DNA of 64,000 bases from Oceanispirochaeta crateris (lineage in GTDB: Bacteria > Spirochaetota > Spirochaetia > DSM-2461): the NCBI RefSeq assembly GCF_008329965.1, contig NZ_CP036150.1, positions 248,001 through 312,000 of the forward strand, read 5' to 3'. The first letter of the stretch is position 1. Each line of letters opens with the position of its first letter. The position numbers and the translations under genes are program-made. Positions 26,944 to 36,145 of the stretch are shown piece by piece. The notes beneath the pieces are model-generated. The model ran no database searches. It saw only the letters and a list, made by a program, of their open reading frames with translations, and was not told where the DNA came from.

Positions 26944-28969
26944 GCCACTTATTCTCCTCTTCTTTTTCTTCTTCTCGGCTCTTCTTCCGGCTCAGCAGAA
27001 TCAGGTTTCCGATTCTGTGGCAATCCGGGCCGCAGAAGAGTTGCGCTGGGGTGTCATCTCTTACCATCAGGGACTCTATAATAAGGCCATACTCTCTTTT
27101 GAAAAATCTTTAGCCATGGATAATGATAATGATCTGACCCGTTTCTGGCTGGGAAGAAGTTATTATCAGTCGGGATTTGAAGAAGCGGCTCTGAATGAAT
27201 GGGACAATATTATCTCCGGAGGAAATGCCGGTTCTGCACTGCTTAGTTTTGTCGAAATTATCACAGACCGCAGAGGTCTGGCCAGAGAGTTGAAGTCCAG
27301 TGGTAAACTTGTAGAACTCTTCGAAATACCCAGGGAACAGGCCGGTATCAACTACTACAACAGACCGGTGTCTGTGGCAGCCTCTCCCAAGAGGGACGGA
27401 AGCTTTTATCTTCTGTCCTATCTTAATGGGAATCTTATAAGAATCACAACAACGGGGCGAATCCATCACGTTCTGGCCGGTGGCTTGCTGGGATTTGACA
27501 GACCCTGGGACATCGCCTTTCTACCCGATGATAACCTTGTTATTTCAGAATATGGGGCTGATCAAATTTCAGTCTGCAGTCCGGATGGTTTCAGAGTCCT
27601 GACAATCGGTTCAAAAGGCCGGGAGCCTGGTCAGCTTCTGGGCCCTCAATATTTGGCAGTCTCCGAGGACGGTTATATCTATGTCTCAGAGTGGGGGAAC
27701 AGAAGGATCAGTAAGTTTAACCTGGAAGGGGAATTCATCCTAAGCTTTGGTGAGCGGCGGGCGGATTATTCCGGTTTGGCAGGTCCCAGCGGAATTGCCT
27801 TGAGAAACGGCAATGTTTATGTAGCCGATTCAAAAACCGGACGCATTGAGGTTTTTGATGAAAGTGGAAACTATCTGAAACCCCTTATCCGCGAGGGTTT
27901 GACATCCCCAGAAGGACTCCTGTTTACATCAGATGATTCTCTTTTAATTGCCGATGCGGGCAGGATCATGGTCTATAACCTGGAAAACGACGTTCTTGCC
28001 GTCTCCTCCGATCTTGGAGGGAAGGGGAAGCGGGTTCTCAGCATCTGTCAGGATGAAAACGGGAATATCATTTCAGCCGATTTTGACAGGAACTCTGTGT
28101 CTGTTATGACAGATGTTTCCACCCTATATGCCGGTCTTTTTTTGAGGATTAACCGTGTAGTCACAGATGAATATCCTCAGGTTCACGTGGATTTTACAGT
28201 GGAGGACCGCTGGGGAAAACCAGTTGTCGGTCTGGATAAATTGAATTTCTTTATAAGAGAAAAAGATCGAAACATTGAAAATTTTGAGATGTCCTATACA
28301 GGATACGATAATAATGATTTGAGCCTGGCTGTTGTTGTGGACAAGAGCAGTCGTCTCCAGAGCCGTGATGAGGTCATGAGAGACGGTGTTAGGGAATTAT
28401 TCCGTCATTTGAATCCAGGAGATGAGCACTACCTCATTGGTGCAATGGATGCACCCCAACTGCTGGCAGAACCCGGAGATAATACTCTTGATGCTCTAGA
28501 AAGGATGATGGATGGCTGGAGTCCAGAAAGTGATGTTGCCTCAAGTCTCAGGCTGGGAGCCTCCCATCTGATTCCCGGTAGAAAGAGGAAGGCTCTTGTC
28601 TTTCTCACCGATGGAAATATTCATCCCGACACCTTTATCCGCTATGGTCTGCAGGACATGGCTCAGTATATGAAGAATAACGGTATTTCATTTTATCCAG
28701 TTTATCTGGATGCCCAAAAAAGAAATGATGAGCTGGATTTTATCGCCAGAGAAACAGGTGGTACCAGTCAGTACCTCTTTCAACCCCGCGGAATTCTGCC
28801 CCTTCTGGAACAGGTCAGAAGTGATGTGAATGGTTATTATACTGTGAGTTATGATTCATTGGCCTATACCGATTTTGGTAGAGCCTATATCCCTCTTTCC
28901 CTTGAGGTCAACTTTATCAAGAAGAGTGGCAGGGATGAAATGGGGTTTTATGCTCCTTTGGAATACTGA
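26930..28969 (+). CDS. Exported TPR / NHL beta-propeller / VWA-like protein
   Basis: A 679-aa protein. A signal peptide (1-22, FFFFFSALLPAQ) is followed by a TPR-like segment (25-110) and an NHL-type six-bladed propeller (about 130-400, with blades such as LAVSEDGYIYVSEWGNRRISKF). A linker follows, then a VWFA-related domain (about 460-650). The metal site is degenerate: the first Asp and one Ser of DxSxS are present (VVVDKSSR) but the final Ser is not. It probably acts in the periplasm or at the outer membrane in protein-protein contacts. It overlaps the TPR gene by 14 bases. Family members are uncharacterised as far as I know. Confidence 0.75.
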   Translation: MIDFKPLILLFFFFFSALLPAQQNQVSDSVAIRAAEELRWGVISYHQGLYNKAILSFEKSLAMDNDNDLTRFWLGRSYYQSGFEEAALNEWDNIISGGNAGSALLSFVEIITDRRGLARELKSSGKLVELFEIPREQAGINYYNRPVSVAASPKRDGSFYLLSYLNGNLIRITTTGRIHHVLAGGLLGFDRPWDIAFLPDDNLVISEYGADQISVCSPDGFRVLTIGSKGREPGQLLGPQYLAVSEDGYIYVSEWGNRRISKFNLEGEFILSFGERRADYSGLAGPSGIALRNGNVYVADSKTGRIEVFDESGNYLKPLIREGLTSPEGLLFTSDDSLLIADAGRIMVYNLENDVLAVSSDLGGKGKRVLSICQDENGNIISADFDRNSVSVMTDVSTLYAGLFLRINRVVTDEYPQVHVDFTVEDRWGKPVVGLDKLNFFIREKDRNIENFEMSYTGYDNNDLSLAVVVDKSSRLQSRDEVMRDGVRELFRHLNPGDEHYLIGAMDAPQLLAEPGDNTLDALERMMDGWSPESDVASSLRLGASHLIPGRKRKALVFLTDGNIHPDTFIRYGLQDMAQYMKNNGISFYPVYLDAQKRNDELDFIARETGGTSQYLFQPRGILPLLEQVRSDVNGYYTVSYDSLAYTDFGRAYIPLSLEVNFIKKSGRDEMGFYAPLEY

Positions 28970-28976
28970 ATCCTAA

Positions 28977-29333
28977 ATGCTGAGTGAAGAAATGAGTGTG
29001 AAAAAAATAGCCGAAGCCTGGAATGAGAAATGGGAATTATTGTGCCATGGCTGTGGTAAATGCTGCTATGAAAAACACTTCATTCCCGGGGGATCTCTTG
29101 TCATTGATTATGACAAGCCCTGCCGGTTTCTGGAGGAAGAAAGCAAGCGTTGTACAGTTTATGTCAATCGGTTCAATGCCTGCAAAGAGTGTCAGAAAAT
29201 AACACTGTGGACAGCGCTCTTCTCCCGGGCATTACCTCCGGACTGTGGATATGTTGTAAAAGTAAGGGGTGCCATAAAGCACCCCGTAAAAAATATAAAA
29301 TCTATACTGTCTATTCGGCGCTCACAGCGATAA
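28977..29333 (+). CDS. YkgJ/YcgN-type cysteine-cluster protein
   Basis: A 118-aa protein with a CHGCGKCC motif near the N-terminus and further cysteines at CRFLE, RCTVY, CKECQ and PDCGY. This spacing is typical of the CxxCxxCC family, thought to bind a metal cluster. The role is unknown. Either ATG at 28977 or at 28992 is possible and neither has a strong ribosome site. It is eight bases after the NHL/VWA gene and overlaps the convergent gene at its 3' end by 23 bases. Confidence 0.75.
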   Translation: MLSEEMSVKKIAEAWNEKWELLCHGCGKCCYEKHFIPGGSLVIDYDKPCRFLEEESKRCTVYVNRFNACKECQKITLWTALFSRALPPDCGYVVKVRGAIKHPVKNIKSILSIRRSQR

Positions 29334-30015
29334 GCCGCCAACCTTCTCTGTATTCTCTAAAGTAAAATTTTTGAAGAGTTCCGTAGAAGCCAAACTCCCT
29401 ATCAAAAACATTGATGCCCTCTTCTGTCAAATTAACACTGGCTACCCAGGAATTACCTTCTGATCTAATGAAAATCCTATCCAGTTTATAGATAGATGCC
29501 GGATCGGTCTCATCCAAAGGGTATTTCATGAAGGCTTTATGAATGAATTCCTGAACATCATTTTTGGAGACACCATCATCATAACCAGGCAGATAGAGTC
29601 TGGTTGAGAGGAGTGAAGACAGGTCTTTTTCATTTTCTGAAAAAACGGCTCTCATCAATTTACCAAAGAAATACTGTACTGCCGCCGATTCTTTGCCGCT
29701 GGGTCTTACAGGAGCAGAAGCGTTTATCTGTCCGGTTTCCTCAGGGGCTTTTAGAGGAATGACTTCCTTTGATTCTATTCCAGGGAAAATCTCATCGGCC
29801 ATGCGTTTATATGCTGATGCCTTATCGCTTTCTCCCAATTCACTGTACTGTTCTCCCACTGCCAGATAGGCCCCGGCAATAACAAGCCTTTCGCTTTCAG
29901 AGTAATCACTATAAAAGCTTTCATTCGCAGTCAGACTAATGGTCAGGGAAAAAAACATCAAAACCAGAAGACTCAGAGGCCTGATATTGAAGAAACATTT
30001 TTTGATATATGTCAT
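29311..30015 (-). CDS. Exported protein of unknown function, NTF2-like C-terminus possible
   Basis: A 234-aa protein with a signal peptide (about 1-30, SLLVLMFFSLTISLTA). A helical segment (35-75) recalls a TPR unit (AGAYLAVGEQYSELG). The C-terminal half (115-234) alternates strands and a long helix and ends YREGWRLIAVSAE, a pattern seen in NTF2/SnoaL-like domains. I do not recognise the family. GGAGAG precedes the ATG at good spacing. It is convergent with the cysteine-cluster gene and divergent from clpS. Confidence 0.65.
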   Translation of the reverse strand: MTYIKKCFFNIRPLSLLVLMFFSLTISLTANESFYSDYSESERLVIAGAYLAVGEQYSELGESDKASAYKRMADEIFPGIESKEVIPLKAPEETGQINASAPVRPSGKESAAVQYFFGKLMRAVFSENEKDLSSLLSTRLYLPGYDDGVSKNDVQEFIHKAFMKYPLDETDPASIYKLDRIFIRSEGNSWVASVNLTEEGINVFDREFGFYGTLQKFYFREYREGWRLIAVSAE

Positions 30016-30194
30016 AACATTCTCTCCGCATTGAATCTTTTCTTACTCAAGTATAGTACCAGGAATGTTAAAAGTAAATCATGTCTCACAGATTATCCCG
30101 AAGATGATTCTAATTACTTCTTTTTCCTCTTTAAAAAAGAAGAGGCACATTCAAAAAGATTGATAGAGGCCCAAAAAATCAGTACATTAAGAAT

Positions 30195-30506
30195 ATGGCA
30201 GGACAAAACAGCTTTGACAGCGAATTTCTAAACCAGGTGGACGACGGCCTCAAAGAGCCGGATATGTACAGAGTCCTCCTTCTAAATGATGATTACACTA
30301 CTCAAGATTTTGTAGTTGAGGTCCTCGTGACTATTTTTCATAAGCAGCCCGTAGATGCAACCAGGATCATGTTGGATGTGCATAAGAAGGGCCGGGGTAT
30401 GGTAGGTCTGTATACCTACGATATTGCTTCGACGAAAGTTAAACAGGTGAAAGAGCTTGCAAAACGACGCGAATATCCTCTGAAATGCGTCATGGAGAAG
30501 GCTTAA
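30195..30506 (+). CDS. clpS: ATP-dependent Clp protease adaptor ClpS
   Basis: A 103-aa adaptor that binds N-terminal Leu, Phe, Trp or Tyr and hands substrates to ClpA. The folded domain begins MYRVLLLNDDYTTQDFVVEVL and contains the conserved MLDVHKKGRG helix. The flexible N-terminal 20 residues needed for ClpA remodelling are present. The ribosome site is weak. The clpA start lies three bases after the stop. Confidence 0.95.
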   Translation: MAGQNSFDSEFLNQVDDGLKEPDMYRVLLLNDDYTTQDFVVEVLVTIFHKQPVDATRIMLDVHKKGRGMVGLYTYDIASTKVKQVKELAKRREYPLKCVMEKA

Positions 30507-30509
30507 TCT

Positions 30510-32819
30510 ATGGATATCAGTCAGGAACTTCAGATTATCGTTAATGCGGCTTATCAGGAAGCCAGAAGCAGAAAGCATGAATATTTTACCCCTGAACATC
30601 TGCTTTTCACGACTCTAGATTTTGATGCTCCCCGGGAATTGATTGAATCCTGCGGGGGAGACCCGGACCTTATTCTAGAAGAACTTGAAGAGTTCTTTTC
30701 TAAAAACATTGAGGTTGTCACCGGGGCCGAACCGATACAATCCGAGGGGCTACAGAACATCATAGAACGCTCCATGCTGCAGATGAGTTCTGCCGGCAAA
30801 GATATTATCAACATTGGTGATTTGCTGGTGGCCATATTGGATGAACCGGAAAGTTTTGCTTCTTATTATATGAGAAAATCTGGAGTGAACCGCTTGGAGC
30901 TTCTCAGTCTCGTGTCCCATCCCTATGAGGAGCCGGTGGATGAAGAGGGCCTCATGGACTCCGATTCGGAAGAGGCGGCCGAAGAGATCTCCTCCCAAGA
31001 GAGCCGGGGACACAGGCAGGACCGGAAGAGTAAGTCAGCTCTGGCTCAATATACAACCGATTTGACCCGTTTAGCCGAAGAAGGCAAACTTGAGCCGCTT
31101 ATCGGACGGGATGAAATTCTTGAAAGAACCATACAGATTCTCTCTCGCAGGCTCAAAAATAATCCGGTTCATGTAGGAGAACCGGGTGTTGGGAAGACCG
31201 CCCTGACCGAAGGATTGGCATACAGAATCGTGAATGATCAAGTTCCTTCCTTTCTAAAAGGTTTCAAGATCTTTTCTCTGGATATGGGCAGCCTTCTGGC
31301 AGGAACACGCTTTCGGGGAGACTTCGAAGAGCGGATGAAGAGGGTCCTTAAGGACCTGGAAAAAGTAAACAAATCCATTCTATTTATTGATGAAATTCAT
31401 ACCATTATCGGAGCCGGAGCGGTTTCCGGCGGCAGTATGGATGCGGGGAACTTATTAAAACCCGCTTTGGCTAAGGGGCAGCTGCGCTGCATTGGCAGTA
31501 CTACCTATGATGAGTATTCAAAGCATTTTGAAAAAGATCACGCCCTTGCCAGACGGTTTCAAAAAGTTGATATACCGGAAACAACCGTTGATGAGACCCT
31601 TCAAATTTTGAAAGGTCTTCAGGATGTGTATGAAATTCATCATGGAGTGAAGTTCTCAGATGAGGCTCTGGAAGCTGCTGTCAGACTTTCAGATCAGTAT
31701 ATAAATGAAAAGCATCTTCCCGATAAGGCAATCGATCTGATTGATGAGGCAGGAGCCTGGAAGGCGCTGAAACAGGAAAAAGAAAAGGCCGATGGAGATT
31801 CTCCCGACAGTGAGATTCTACCGGAAGTGTCTGAGCAGGATATTGAAAAAGTGGTGGCTTCTATTGCCAGAATCCCGGAAAAGAGCGTGTCTGCCAATGA
31901 AACAGATAAACTGAGGGATTTGGATAAACAGTTAAAGAAGAACCTCTTTGGCCAGGATGAGGCCGTAGATGCGGTTACTCTGGCGATAAGACGGTCTAGA
32001 GCCGGGTTCAGGCAAGACCATAAGCCTGTTGCCTCCTTCCTGTTTGTTGGACCCACAGGGGTTGGTAAAACTGAATTGGCCAGGTTATTGGCGTCTGAAC
32101 TGGGGGTCTCTCTTCATAGAATTGATATGAGTGAATACCAGGAGAAGCATACGGTTTCAAGGCTCATAGGATCTCCTCCCGGCTATGTGGGATATGAAGA
32201 GGGGGGTCTTCTTACGGATACGATTCGTAAGAATCCCCATGCTGTACTGCTTCTGGATGAAATTGAGAAAGCTCATCCAGATGTGTTTAATATTCTTCTC
32301 CAGATGATGGATTATGCCACGGTCACAGACAATATGGGACGCAAGGCGGATTTCCGTCATGCCGTTATCATCATGACTTCTAATGCGGGAGCCAGAGATC
32401 TGGGGAAAAGCCAGATTGGTTTCGGTGATAGGATCATCAATGCACAAGTTGTCAATGATGAGGTGAATAGAATCTTTACACCCGAGTTCAGAAACAGACT
32501 GGACCAGATTATAACCTTTGGCAATCTTCCCGATGATGTTGTCATTTCCATTGTTAAAAAAGAACTGTCCAGTTTTGAGAAGCAATTGGCAGCCAGACAT
32601 GTGACCCTGGAGGTGAGTGACAGCTGTATTGCCTATCTGGCGGCTGAAGGATACTCCCGGGAATATGGGGCCCGTAATATTTCCAGGCTCATAGATGATA
32701 AGATTAAAACCTTCTTTGTAGATCAAGTTCTTTTCGGTAGTCTGGTGTCGGGGGGAAAGGCAAAAGCCGATCTGAAGGACGGTGTTGTCACGATCGAGGT
32801 CCTTCCCAGTGAGGGATGA
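30510..32819 (+). CDS. clpA: ATP-dependent Clp protease ATP-binding subunit ClpA
   Basis: A 769-aa two-ring AAA+ unfoldase that feeds ClpP. The Clp_N double repeat (1-140) is followed by an acidic, disordered linker (about 145-175). AAA1 has Walker A GEPGVGKTA (about 225) and Walker B LFIDEIHTI. AAA2 has Walker A GPTGVGKTE (about 515) and Walker B LLLDEIEKAHP. It lacks the ClpB middle coiled coil, which supports ClpA. GAGAAGGC precedes the ATG. clpP is not in the window. It sits in a clpS-clpA-aat operon. Confidence 0.95.
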   Translation: MDISQELQIIVNAAYQEARSRKHEYFTPEHLLFTTLDFDAPRELIESCGGDPDLILEELEEFFSKNIEVVTGAEPIQSEGLQNIIERSMLQMSSAGKDIINIGDLLVAILDEPESFASYYMRKSGVNRLELLSLVSHPYEEPVDEEGLMDSDSEEAAEEISSQESRGHRQDRKSKSALAQYTTDLTRLAEEGKLEPLIGRDEILERTIQILSRRLKNNPVHVGEPGVGKTALTEGLAYRIVNDQVPSFLKGFKIFSLDMGSLLAGTRFRGDFEERMKRVLKDLEKVNKSILFIDEIHTIIGAGAVSGGSMDAGNLLKPALAKGQLRCIGSTTYDEYSKHFEKDHALARRFQKVDIPETTVDETLQILKGLQDVYEIHHGVKFSDEALEAAVRLSDQYINEKHLPDKAIDLIDEAGAWKALKQEKEKADGDSPDSEILPEVSEQDIEKVVASIARIPEKSVSANETDKLRDLDKQLKKNLFGQDEAVDAVTLAIRRSRAGFRQDHKPVASFLFVGPTGVGKTELARLLASELGVSLHRIDMSEYQEKHTVSRLIGSPPGYVGYEEGGLLTDTIRKNPHAVLLLDEIEKAHPDVFNILLQMMDYATVTDNMGRKADFRHAVIIMTSNAGARDLGKSQIGFGDRIINAQVVNDEVNRIFTPEFRNRLDQIITFGNLPDDVVISIVKKELSSFEKQLAARHVTLEVSDSCIAYLAAEGYSREYGARNISRLIDDKIKTFFVDQVLFGSLVSGGKAKADLKDGVVTIEVLPSEG

Positions 32820-33570
32820 GGATTTTCCCTGGCTGGAATATGATCAGTATTTTCCTTTTCCTCCAGAGGAGACCTGGGAAGATGAAATTGTCGGAGTCGG
32901 TGGAAATTTGTCTCCCGGTCTACTACTTTCCGCCTATGTCCAGGGGATTTTTCCCTGGTTTAATGAAGGAGAGGAGATCCTCTGGTGGAGTCTTGATCCC
33001 CGATTTGTCTTATACCATGAAAATCTGAAGGTCAGCCGGTCCATGAGAAAAGTCTTGAAATCCGGAAAGTTTACGCTAACTTTGGACCGGGCTTTTAGAG
33101 ATGTCATGACAGGTTGTGGCAAAGTTCCAAGGAAAGGCCAGGATGGAACCTGGATTTCATCTGAGATGCTCGAGGCCTACTGCTCTCTTCATGAACTTGG
33201 CTTTGCCCATTCGGTGGAAGTCTGGGAAGCGGGACGTCTTGCCGGCGGTCTTTATGGACTCTCTTTAGGACGTGTCTTTTTTGGAGAATCCATGTTTGCT
33301 CTCTCTGCCAATGCTTCTAAAACTGCCTTGATTGCCTTGAGCTGCTTTCTCCAACATAAGGGGTTTGCATTTATCGACTGTCAGCAGCATACGGAACATC
33401 TAGGCTCTCTGGGGGCCTGTGATGTTCCCCGCAGCCGTTTTCTAAAAGAGCTGAAGGAGGCCTTGACGGAGGGGACTGTCCGGGGAAATTGGTCTCTTCT
33501 TTTTCCCGGTTTTCCAGAGTCTCCGGTATGGACGGGGTTCGCAGGGCAGTCTGAGGAGGCTCCAGGCTGA
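32809..33570 (+). CDS. aat: Leucyl/phenylalanyl-tRNA-protein transferase
   Basis: Transfers Leu or Phe from tRNA to proteins with N-terminal Lys or Arg, creating ClpS-recognised degrons. The motifs FPPPEETW-like (FPFPPEETW), GVGGNLSPGLLLSAY, GIFPWFNEGEEILWWSLDPR, and ESMFALSANASKTAL are conserved (each quoted in part). I chose GTG at 32809, which has GAGG upstream at sensible spacing and overlaps the clpA end by 11 bases. GTG at 32782 is the longer alternative. The gene completes an N-degron operon with clpS and clpA. The C-terminus overlaps the start of the next gene. Confidence 0.92.
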   Translation: MRDEDFPWLEYDQYFPFPPEETWEDEIVGVGGNLSPGLLLSAYVQGIFPWFNEGEEILWWSLDPRFVLYHENLKVSRSMRKVLKSGKFTLTLDRAFRDVMTGCGKVPRKGQDGTWISSEMLEAYCSLHELGFAHSVEVWEAGRLAGGLYGLSLGRVFFGESMFALSANASKTALIALSCFLQHKGFAFIDCQQHTEHLGSLGACDVPRSRFLKELKEALTEGTVRGNWSLLFPGFPESPVWTGFAGQSEEAPG

Positions 33571-34625
33571 AACAGTGTGTTCTATTAGGCCTTTTTATCT
33601 TATATCCTCTGTTTTTAATCACGGCACAGACAGGGACGTCCTTGGAATCAGATTTTCTGGAACAGGAGTATAGAAAGGATAGTCTAATCGACCTGGCTCT
33701 GGGTGAAATTTCCAATGGCCGATACAAAAATGCCCTGGCCTATTTGGATGCAGCTACAGCACTGGCGCCCAATGAGCGTTCACTCCAGGAGTTAAGACAA
33801 TCTGTTTTTGAGATCATTCTCTTGGATGAAGGGCAGGATACGGGTTCTGAAATAGACACGGAGACTCCGAACTTCACCGATTTTTATATCCCTGAAGAAC
33901 AAGAGATCATCTCTCCTGATTTTGCCAGAGAACTGTTATCTGAAGCACAGAGAGAGAATCCAGGACTTTATAGAAGGTCTTTTGCTTTCACTTTAGGCGG
34001 TTCATATGGATTGACTCAGCCCGTCTATGTGGAGAACGGCCTGGTCTTGACCGGAGAAGTCAGTACTCCGGAACATCCCTTTTCCCGGATTTTTGCAGAG
34101 ACAGAATATTTCTTTAATGAATCGGAACGCAAATTTGGAGTTGCCGCCCGTTACCGGGGAGCCGTTCATAACGACGATAACATCGATATGTTAGACCATC
34201 AATTCGATATGACTCTTCATATCCGGGGTTATTTTGCCGAAACCATGGAGAACCGGCTCATTTTGGGAGCTAAGATGGGCATCGGATACCTTTTCCTTCA
34301 TGAAGACAGCACGCAGCAGGATGGTCGTGGGGATCTTGAGATCAGCAGCGCCTTTGTTGCAGGTGTCTACTTTGAGGATGCCCTGTTGAGGTACCTCTTT
34401 AAAAATCAGGCTTTGTTCAAAAAACTTCTGGTAGATTTAAATTTTGATTTCTTTTTTCTGAGTGAATTGAATGATGTCAGTATGGCCCAGTATTCCATAG
34501 GAGCAGGGTATCAGTTTACTGAAAACTGGAAACTGGGAATCTTCAATGAAGTTTCCAATGGAACTACGAATATTCAGGAAACGAATTCATGGGAAGCCGG
34601 GATGAAATTAAAATACAGCTACTGA
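33567..34625 (+). CDS. Exported beta-barrel-like protein, probable CTG start
   Basis: The frame has no ATG, GTG or TTG early enough to include the signal peptide: the first usual start is TTG at 33642. Reading from CTG at 33567 gives KQCVLLGLFILYPLFLITAQ, a clean signal peptide. GAGGAGG sits seven bases before that CTG, and CTGA overlaps the aat stop. I therefore call a CTG start, 352 aa. Residues 30-85 resemble a TPR pair (GEISNGRYKNALAYLDAAT). The rest alternates aromatic and polar residues like an outer-membrane barrel and ends in Tyr. Function unknown. Confidence 0.65.
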   Translation: MKQCVLLGLFILYPLFLITAQTGTSLESDFLEQEYRKDSLIDLALGEISNGRYKNALAYLDAATALAPNERSLQELRQSVFEIILLDEGQDTGSEIDTETPNFTDFYIPEEQEIISPDFARELLSEAQRENPGLYRRSFAFTLGGSYGLTQPVYVENGLVLTGEVSTPEHPFSRIFAETEYFFNESERKFGVAARYRGAVHNDDNIDMLDHQFDMTLHIRGYFAETMENRLILGAKMGIGYLFLHEDSTQQDGRGDLEISSAFVAGVYFEDALLRYLFKNQALFKKLLVDLNFDFFFLSELNDVSMAQYSIGAGYQFTENWKLGIFNEVSNGTTNIQETNSWEAGMKLKYSY

Positions 34626-36145
34626 TGGTCCTCTAGCTGCATGAAGTGTGAGATTCGGCCCGGTTGAGCCCAATTACAGGTTCCCTCCATATTCTGTTGT
34701 TTTAAAATTCTATTAATGCCTGGATGCTTCAATTCACTCAGGACTCTCGTGGCTTCTTCTTCTGTTTCAAATGAACAAGCTGCCTGAAGCGCCTGGTTTG
34801 GAATCCATATCTTTCCCTCATAGTTGTTGAAAATCCGTGGATTGAACTCTTTTTTACCATAGGCTTCCCAGACAATTTTCCAGGATGAGAAGGTGTAGGG
34901 GCCTACGCCTAAGAGTGTCCAGAATCTTCCATTTTTCATGGTACTGCCCAGCATACTTCCTTTTCTGTTGGTTAGCTGATCCTTGTGGTCCTGCAGGTAT
35001 TGCCAGGCGTGAGGATAGGATTTGAGTTCTTCTTCATCAAGGGCCTTACCCATTTTGTTGTAGGGAAGAAAGACAAAGCGGTTGGGAGGGGCATCGTTTC
35101 TAAACTGACGGTTTGTGATAAGAGGATAAACAAGATCTTCCGGTAAAAGGAATTCTCCCCTCTTATTCTGCATCCGCAGGATACCCGCATTGAGTTTTTC
35201 CATTGCATCGAAGATAAAAATATGATTTCGGCCACCAGTGTTGATGCCCTGTCTGGGACGGGAGTCACGAGATATCCGGATCAGGGACGGTGGGAGAATA
35301 TCGTCCTGTATCCTATAGGAGCTTCCCGCTTCTCCTACGGGAGCACATATTTCGCTGGTCCACTGGCCTGTTTCAGAGAGGGTCAGGTAGGGAATCCTCT
35401 CCTCTTGGGGTTCTGATTTCTTTAGGACCGAGAAACCGCAGCGTGTACTCACTTCCTGGAAAACCCTGTTGGTACCAAAGTCTCTGATTTCCTGGAAACA
35501 GAAGCGATCTCCTTGGAGGATTCCTTTGCGGAAGGCATTATGTGCCCCTTCATTGAGAAGTAGGGATAGGGGAATGAAGAAATAGCCTTCTCCTCCTGGT
35601 TTGAGATGATCCTGCATCGCTTTTTGAATGATCAAGGCTGCCAGATCAATTCTGGAATGACCCAGGAGAATTTTTTTTCCACTATTGATGAGTCCATACC
35701 GTTTAAACCAGACCTTGAGTTCTTCTTTGTCCTCATCGGGCACATCTGTAAAATTCAACCAGGGTGGATTTCCAAGAAGAATATCCCATGATTGAGGGGA
35801 TACCTTCAGAAAATCTTGATGGACCAGAATCTCCTTTTGGATCTTCAGTTCATACTCGTTTTCCATCCTGTCGTTGAAATCCAGGGTAAAGGCTTTTTCT
35901 CTTTCATACCCCCTGAGCCGATTAAGCATGGGGGAGGTCAGAGGAACCCTGTCCTTCTGACAAACCCTGATCAGGGCTTCCAGAAGTCTGCCGTTTCCGG
36001 CTGTGGGATCAAGAACAGAGGCTCCAGATGCCCACTTCTTGTGTATATCATAGGCTCTGATCATCTCCTCTGCGATCCAGAGAGGCGTGAAGAAAGCTCC
36101 GATTTTTTTTCTGTCTTTTTTGCTTTTCGGGGATACTTTATTCAT
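34619..36145 (-). CDS. N6-adenine DNA methyltransferase, Eco57I/TaqI-like
   Basis: A 508-aa class I methyltransferase. Motif X/I are FFTPLWIAEEMIRAY and VLDPTAGNGRLLEAL, and catalytic motif IV is GNPPW. A C-terminal half of about 250 residues is likely the target-recognition region. No nuclease domain (PD-ExK) is visible and no restriction gene is adjacent, so it looks like an orphan methylase, or the modification half of a system whose partner is elsewhere. The ATG at 36145 overlaps the BrkB-like stop by eight bases, implying translational coupling to a membrane protein, an odd pairing. Confidence 0.85.
   Translation of the reverse strand: MNKVSPKSKKDRKKIGAFFTPLWIAEEMIRAYDIHKKWASGASVLDPTAGNGRLLEALIRVCQKDRVPLTSPMLNRLRGYEREKAFTLDFNDRMENEYELKIQKEILVHQDFLKVSPQSWDILLGNPPWLNFTDVPDEDKEELKVWFKRYGLINSGKKILLGHSRIDLAALIIQKAMQDHLKPGGEGYFFIPLSLLLNEGAHNAFRKGILQGDRFCFQEIRDFGTNRVFQEVSTRCGFSVLKKSEPQEERIPYLTLSETGQWTSEICAPVGEAGSSYRIQDDILPPSLIRISRDSRPRQGINTGGRNHIFIFDAMEKLNAGILRMQNKRGEFLLPEDLVYPLITNRQFRNDAPPNRFVFLPYNKMGKALDEEELKSYPHAWQYLQDHKDQLTNRKGSMLGSTMKNGRFWTLLGVGPYTFSSWKIVWEAYGKKEFNPRIFNNYEGKIWIPNQALQAACSFETEEEATRVLSELKHPGINRILKQQNMEGTCNWAQPGRISHFMQLEDHQ

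Noticed and set aside
30031-30231. 66-aa frame ahead of clpS
   Set aside because: No ribosome site, low-complexity composition, and it runs into clpS in another frame.
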